From: Spirochaetia bacterium
Lineage (GTDB): Bacteria; Spirochaetota; Spirochaetia; Treponematales; Breznakiellaceae
Length of the DNA stretch: 34,790 nt
Assembly (NCBI GenBank): GCA_026002025.1
Contig: BOAU01000013.1
Location: 1-34,790, forward strand
Direction: 5' to 3'
Below the pieces are notes generated by a model, which had not been told where the DNA came from, did not search any database, and saw nothing but the letters and a program-made list of their open reading frames with translations. Positions 31,410 through 34,790 of the stretch are shown here, piece by piece. A program made the position numbers and the translations under genes. Every line of letters starts with the position of its first letter. The stretch's first letter is position 1.

Positions 31410-33680
31410 CTAATTCGTTACCGTGATGGTAATAGTTGTTGAATACCAGATACTGTCTTTCTGCACCTGGAGCCCGATATTGTACTGCCCGTTACCTTTT
31501 CCGGCGCTGTCAAAAGTGTAAGTCGCTGCGGTTCCCGCAGGTCCCGGAACATCGATGCTGTTAACAGACCACTGGTGGTTTGAATACCCACCTCCGCTCA
31601 AGGTGATAAGCGCCGTGTCAGACGAACTGCGGGAGAGGATCTCCGAGGGGGGAGGGGCAAAGGCGATGTCCTCGTCCAGCCAGAGGGTTACCGTCACCGT
31701 GCTTGTGCCGGTAGGAGCGTTCACCGTAACCGTTGCGACAGAACTTGTTGCCGTTGCCGTTGTAGTTCCGTTCACACTGCTATTAGTGTTGGTAACCACT
31801 ACGTAATAGTAGAGGGTGCCTGCAGCGGAAGTAACAGGGGTATAGCTTGCGCTTGTTGCCGAAGCAATGGAGGTGCCGCCTGTCGTGTTGTTGCTCGTGT
31901 TCTTGTACCATTGATACGAGCGGGTTCCGCCATCGGTCACCGTTGCCGTTACCGTGAGGGCCGTTGCCGTTGCGTTCCGCGAATAAGTCGCGCTTGAAGG
32001 CTGCCCGGTAATAGAAGGAGTCGCGGCATTGACAATCGGGTTCACCGTAACCGTTGCGACAAAACTTGTCGCTGTTGCCGTTTGAGTCCCGCTCACACTG
32101 TTATTGGTGTTGGTAACCACCACGTAGTAGTAGAGGGTGCCTGCAGCGGAAGTAACAGGGGTATAGCTTGCGGTCTGTGCGCCGTTTGCCGAACCAAGGG
32201 ATGTGCCGCCTGTCGTGCTGTTGCTCGTGTTCTTGTACCATTGATACGAGCGGGTTCCGCCATCGGTCACCGTTGCTGTTACCGTGAGGGCTGACGCCGT
32301 TGCGTTCTGCAAATAAGTCGCGCTTGAAGCAGGCTGCCCGGTAATAGAAGGAGTCGCGGCATTGACAAGCGCGTTCACCGTGACCGCTGCGACAGAACTT
32401 GTCGCTGTTGCCGTTTGAGTCCCGGTCGCACTGCTATTGGTGTTGGTAACCACCACGTAATAGTAGAGGATGCCTGTAGCGGAAGTAACGGGGGTATAGC
32501 TTGCGGTCTGTGCGCCGTTTGCCGAACCAAGGGATGTGCCGCCTGTCGTGCTGCTGCTCGTGTTCTTGTACCACTGATACGAGAGGGTTCCGCTATCGGT
32601 CACTGTTGCCGTTACCGTGAGGGCTGTCGCCGGTACGTTCTGCGCGTAAGTCGCGCTTGAAGCAGGCTGCACGGTGATAGAAGGAGCCGCGGCATCGGTT
32701 GACGTACCTTCCGGCGGGTTCACCGTAAAGCTCACATCAAAGCTTTGGGTTGTCACGTTCCCGCCGCTCACCGTTACCGTGGCGGTGTAGGTCCCCGCCC
32801 CAAGCGCCGTGTTGGGAACCACCGTAAAGCTGTCGTTACTGCCAATCGCTATGGTGCTTACCGAAGCAGAGGAAAGGGTAAACGAGCCGGGGTTTGCGCC
32901 GGACAGGGCGATGTCCAAGGCGCCTGTTGCATTTAGGCCTACATTGTTAATGGTTACGGGTTTAGCCGTCTGCGCCCCATAGGGTATTGTTACCGCCGTA
33001 AAGGTATGGGTTTCGGTCTGGTCCAGGCTGATACCGTAATCTGGCTGGGGGTCCACCGTAAAGCTCACATCAAAGCTTTGGGCTGTCACGCTCCCGCCGC
33101 TCACCGTTACCGTGGCGGTGTAGGTCCCCACCACAAGAGCCGGGTTGGGAACCACCGTAAAGCTGTCGGTGCCGCCAACCGCTATGTTGCTTATCGAGGT
33201 TGGGGAAAGGGTAAAGGAGTCGCTGTCTGCACCGGACAGGGCAATGGCCAAAGCCCCGGTCGCCTGGTTGCCGGTGTTGGTAATGGTTACGGTTTTAGCC
33301 GTCTGCGCCCCATAGCCCTCAAAAGCCGCCGCAAAGGTATGGGTTCCGGTCTGGTCCAGGCTGATGCCGAAAGATACTTCAGCGTTCCACCCGGCATAGA
33401 CCGTTATGTCGCTGTTCACCGTGAGGGGCCAGCTTATTACCGTGCCGCCGGTTGCGGCGGTGTACCAGTCGGCAAAAACAAAACTCGCCCTGGTGGGATT
33501 ATCGGGCTTGCTTACCTGGGAACCGGCGCTTACCGTCTGGGCTGCTATCGTGCTGCCGCCCTGGGTGTCGAAGGTCACGGTGTAGTTAGTACCGCCATCG
33601 ACAGGACAGCCGCCGAGCCCCAGGCTGAAAGCCAGGACCAGCGCAAGCCCGGTCAAGATACATCGTACATTTTTCTTCAT
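31410..33680 (-). CDS. Large multi-Ig surface lipoprotein
   Basis: A 756-residue lipoprotein with lipobox LGLGGC (Cys25). One InlB B-repeat follows (YTVTFDTQGGSTI to DITVYAGW), then two copies of a roughly 107-residue beta module (ISLDQTGTHTF...YGAQTAKTVTITNTG...SFDVSFTV), three copies of a roughly 110-residue Ig-like module (PSITGQPASSATY...LSYQWYKNTS...TLYYYVVVTNTNSS), and a unique C-terminal domain (TLWLDEDIAF...YSTTITITVTN). The 330-bp DNA repeats are highly alike. Probably surface-exposed scaffold or adhesin, by composition only. AAGGAG 6 nt before the ATG adjoins an inverted repeat. First gene of the lipoprotein operon. Confidence 0.9.
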   Translation of the reverse strand: MKKNVRCILTGLALVLAFSLGLGGCPVDGGTNYTVTFDTQGGSTIAAQTVSAGSQVSKPDNPTRASFVFADWYTAATGGTVISWPLTVNSDITVYAGWNAEVSFGISLDQTGTHTFAAAFEGYGAQTAKTVTITNTGNQATGALAIALSGADSDSFTLSPTSISNIAVGGTDSFTVVPNPALVVGTYTATVTVSGGSVTAQSFDVSFTVDPQPDYGISLDQTETHTFTAVTIPYGAQTAKPVTINNVGLNATGALDIALSGANPGSFTLSSASVSTIAIGSNDSFTVVPNTALGAGTYTATVTVSGGNVTTQSFDVSFTVNPPEGTSTDAAAPSITVQPASSATYAQNVPATALTVTATVTDSGTLSYQWYKNTSSSTTGGTSLGSANGAQTASYTPVTSATGILYYYVVVTNTNSSATGTQTATATSSVAAVTVNALVNAATPSITGQPASSATYLQNATASALTVTATVTDGGTRSYQWYKNTSNSTTGGTSLGSANGAQTASYTPVTSAAGTLYYYVVVTNTNNSVSGTQTATATSFVATVTVNPIVNAATPSITGQPSSATYSRNATATALTVTATVTDGGTRSYQWYKNTSNNTTGGTSIASATSASYTPVTSAAGTLYYYVVVTNTNSSVNGTTTATATSSVATVTVNAPTGTSTVTVTLWLDEDIAFAPPPSEILSRSSSDTALITLSGGGYSNHQWSVNSIDVPGPAGTAATYTFDSAGKGNGQYNIGLQVQKDSIWYSTTITITVTN

Positions 33681-33690
33681 AATTTACTCC

Positions 33691-33707
33691 TTGATAGTTA
33701 ATATCAA
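33691..33707 (-). promoter_or_regulatory. Inverted repeat touching the ribosome site of the lipoprotein operon
   Basis: TTGATA and TATCAA flank a 5-bp loop in the leader; on the minus strand the second arm runs straight into AAGGAG (TATCAAGGAG), 6 nt before the ATG at 33680. It could bind a regulator or shape access to the ribosome site. Confidence 0.45.
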
Positions 33708-33732
33708 GACAAAAACTACCGCGGGATTTGGG

Positions 33733-33779
33733 ATAATGCTATTAGGGTTTATACTGATTCTATACTGAGTTTATACTGA
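33733..33779 (-). promoter_or_regulatory. Three phased 8-bp repeats upstream of the lipoprotein operon
   Basis: TATACTGA occurs at 33750, 33761 and 33772 (minus strand TCAGTATA), exactly 11 bp apart, so the three sites face the same side of the helix. A possible -10 box, CATTAT (33738-33733 minus strand), would put the repeats at about -24 to -53, overlapping the -35 region, as expected for an activator. The adjacent LuxR-type gene is the obvious candidate. Confidence 0.6.
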
Positions 33780-33806
33780 TGTGTAAAATTTACCCACTTT
33801 TAAGGC

Positions 33807-34724
33807 TTATATGCGTTTAATCAGGGCAGACAGGGCAGAGCGATTCGGCGCGCCGGTCTTCCGGTATATGTTACGCAGATGGGTTTCCACGGTTCTGGTG
33901 GATACAAAAAGGCTTTCCGCTATCTCCTTGTTGGATTTACCCAATAACAATTCCTCCGCCGCCTGCTTCTCCCGGTCGCTTAAGGAGAATTCGGCGCAGA
34001 ACTGCGGGGAAAGCCCCGCTTCTTCTGTCCAGACCGGGGGAGTGCCGGATACTTTCATCGCCAGGATTTGGGCATCGCTTTGAATAAGGGTGCGGGTGTA
34101 GATGTAGAATACCGCCAGGTTGCAAAATATGCTGAAAATAGCGAAAAGAAAACCCGGCAGGTGGTATATGTTGATGCCCTGTTCAGCCGCCAAAGGGTCG
34201 GCGATTGTGGCAAAGACGGTAAGGATTGCCCAAAGCCCAAAGGGCGGGATAATGGTTAATATCCATGCGGTAAGCGGCGGCTTTGCGGCGTAGCGTTTCA
34301 TAATATTGTAGAAACATATCGATACCGCCAACACCAGCAGGTATTGCAGATTGTATTGCAGATAATACTCAGGAGAGCGGGACTCAAAAAAGTGTCCAAA
34401 AACCAGGGCGATAAGGGAACTGCGGGCATTGTCTATGGAGGCTTCCATCCCGATATAGAAAAACGCGGTAAACAGGGAACGGCGCAGGTCCCCGCAGAGG
34501 AAGGCAAAGACTATGGGGAAAAGCGCCCAGGAAACCGCGTTTTGAAGAACGCTCATGGGGGTGAGTATCCAGAAGATATAGGCAGCGGGCATGGCAATAA
34601 GAAGGGCGATGCGGCGCCAAAGCACGGGGGGCCGGTGCATCAGGTAAAACAGCACCCACCATGCGGCAATGCTGGAAGCGGCGCGGCATAACTCCCAAAT
34701 AAGGACAGGCTCGTTGTTGTTCAT
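33807..34724 (-). CDS. Membrane-bound LuxR-type transcription regulator
   Basis: A 305-residue protein with about seven hydrophobic segments in its first 225 residues (for example AAWWVLFYLMH, IALLIAMPAAYIFWI, LLVLAVSICFYNI, ILTIIPPFGLWAIL, FLFAIFSIFCNLAVFYIY) and a C-terminal LuxR/GerE helix-turn-helix: FSLSDREKQAAEELLLGK, SNKEIAESLFVSTRTVETHL and NIYRKTG. DNA binding from the membrane implies direct sensing of an envelope or lipid-soluble signal; there is no receiver domain. The lipoprotein operon begins 126 bp downstream on the same strand, after the phased repeats. GGGAG lies about 10 nt before the ATG. Confidence 0.88.
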   Translation of the reverse strand: MNNNEPVLIWELCRAASSIAAWWVLFYLMHRPPVLWRRIALLIAMPAAYIFWILTPMSVLQNAVSWALFPIVFAFLCGDLRRSLFTAFFYIGMEASIDNARSSLIALVFGHFFESRSPEYYLQYNLQYLLVLAVSICFYNIMKRYAAKPPLTAWILTIIPPFGLWAILTVFATIADPLAAEQGINIYHLPGFLFAIFSIFCNLAVFYIYTRTLIQSDAQILAMKVSGTPPVWTEEAGLSPQFCAEFSLSDREKQAAEELLLGKSNKEIAESLFVSTRTVETHLRNIYRKTGAPNRSALSALIKRI

Positions 34725-34780
34725 ACGCGGCTGCTCCCTACCCCTTTAGCAAGAAAAGGGTACGCAATTCGCGGATTAAC

Positions 34781-34790
34781 GGGGGGGGGG
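34781..34790. repeat. Poly-G tract at the window edge
   Basis: Ten consecutive G run to the end of the window, about 57 bp upstream of the LuxR-type gene's ATG (poly-C on that gene's strand). Its full length cannot be seen. Confidence 0.8.

Overview
The window looks like chromosomal DNA of a spirochete, most likely a gut-type Treponema. This is inferred from gene content: many lipoproteins with loose spirochete-style lipoboxes (LLTGC, LLASC, LFAAC, LGLGGC), BspA-like leucine-rich repeat proteins, InlB-type B-repeats, small outer-membrane beta-barrels, and toxin-antitoxin debris among dispersed palindromes. No rRNA, tRNA, CRISPR array or transposase gene was seen.

Left surface region (1-6.2 kb): an exported protein running off the left edge, head-to-head with a short OmpA-type domain gene that overlaps (ATGA) a large repeat-rich lipoprotein. 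Then come an orphan small gene, a 400-bp repeat-rich gap holding a copied lipoprotein tail, a probable toxin-antitoxin pair and a beta-barrel protein.

Housekeeping and sugar region (6.2-17.4 kb): a TrpR-like regulator with a phosphoglycolate-phosphatase-like HAD enzyme; an eda-kdgK operon (KDG kinase and KDPG aldolase, the last steps of uronate/KDG breakdown) with its own promoter and terminator; a three-gene minus-strand operon (membrane-anchored propeller-like protein, degenerate M23 protein, zinc-ribbon methyltransferase); cytidine deaminase; a DUF4143 ATPase divergent from an HTH-PTS EIIA regulator across a perfect 32-bp palindrome; a transglutaminase-like exported protein; an RluA-type pseudouridine synthase; and a decayed HEPN/MNT module.

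Envelope/RarA operon (17.5-22.7 kb): four minus-strand genes with short gaps, encoding a membrane-anchored protein, an outer-membrane protein, a lipoprotein, and RarA fused to a methyltransferase-like domain. AroH chorismate mutase and a small membrane protein are divergent from it. An EFR1-type flavodoxin/ferredoxin protein and an extended SDR follow.

Accessory zone (25.4-29.1 kb): decaying toxin-antitoxin pairs (one frameshifted hypothetical pair, one intact YafQ-type pair between 17-bp direct repeats, one HicBA pair with a frameshifted toxin), a KilA-N fragment joined to a lipoprotein tail, REP-like palindromes, IS605-like hairpins, and three near-identical 74-bp terminator modules.

Right surface region (29.1-34.8 kb): two large lipoproteins in one operon, preceded on the same strand by a multi-span membrane protein with a LuxR helix-turn-helix. 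The short gap between them carries three 8-bp direct repeats at an exact 11-bp period, which suggests (not proven) that the LuxR protein controls the lipoprotein operon.
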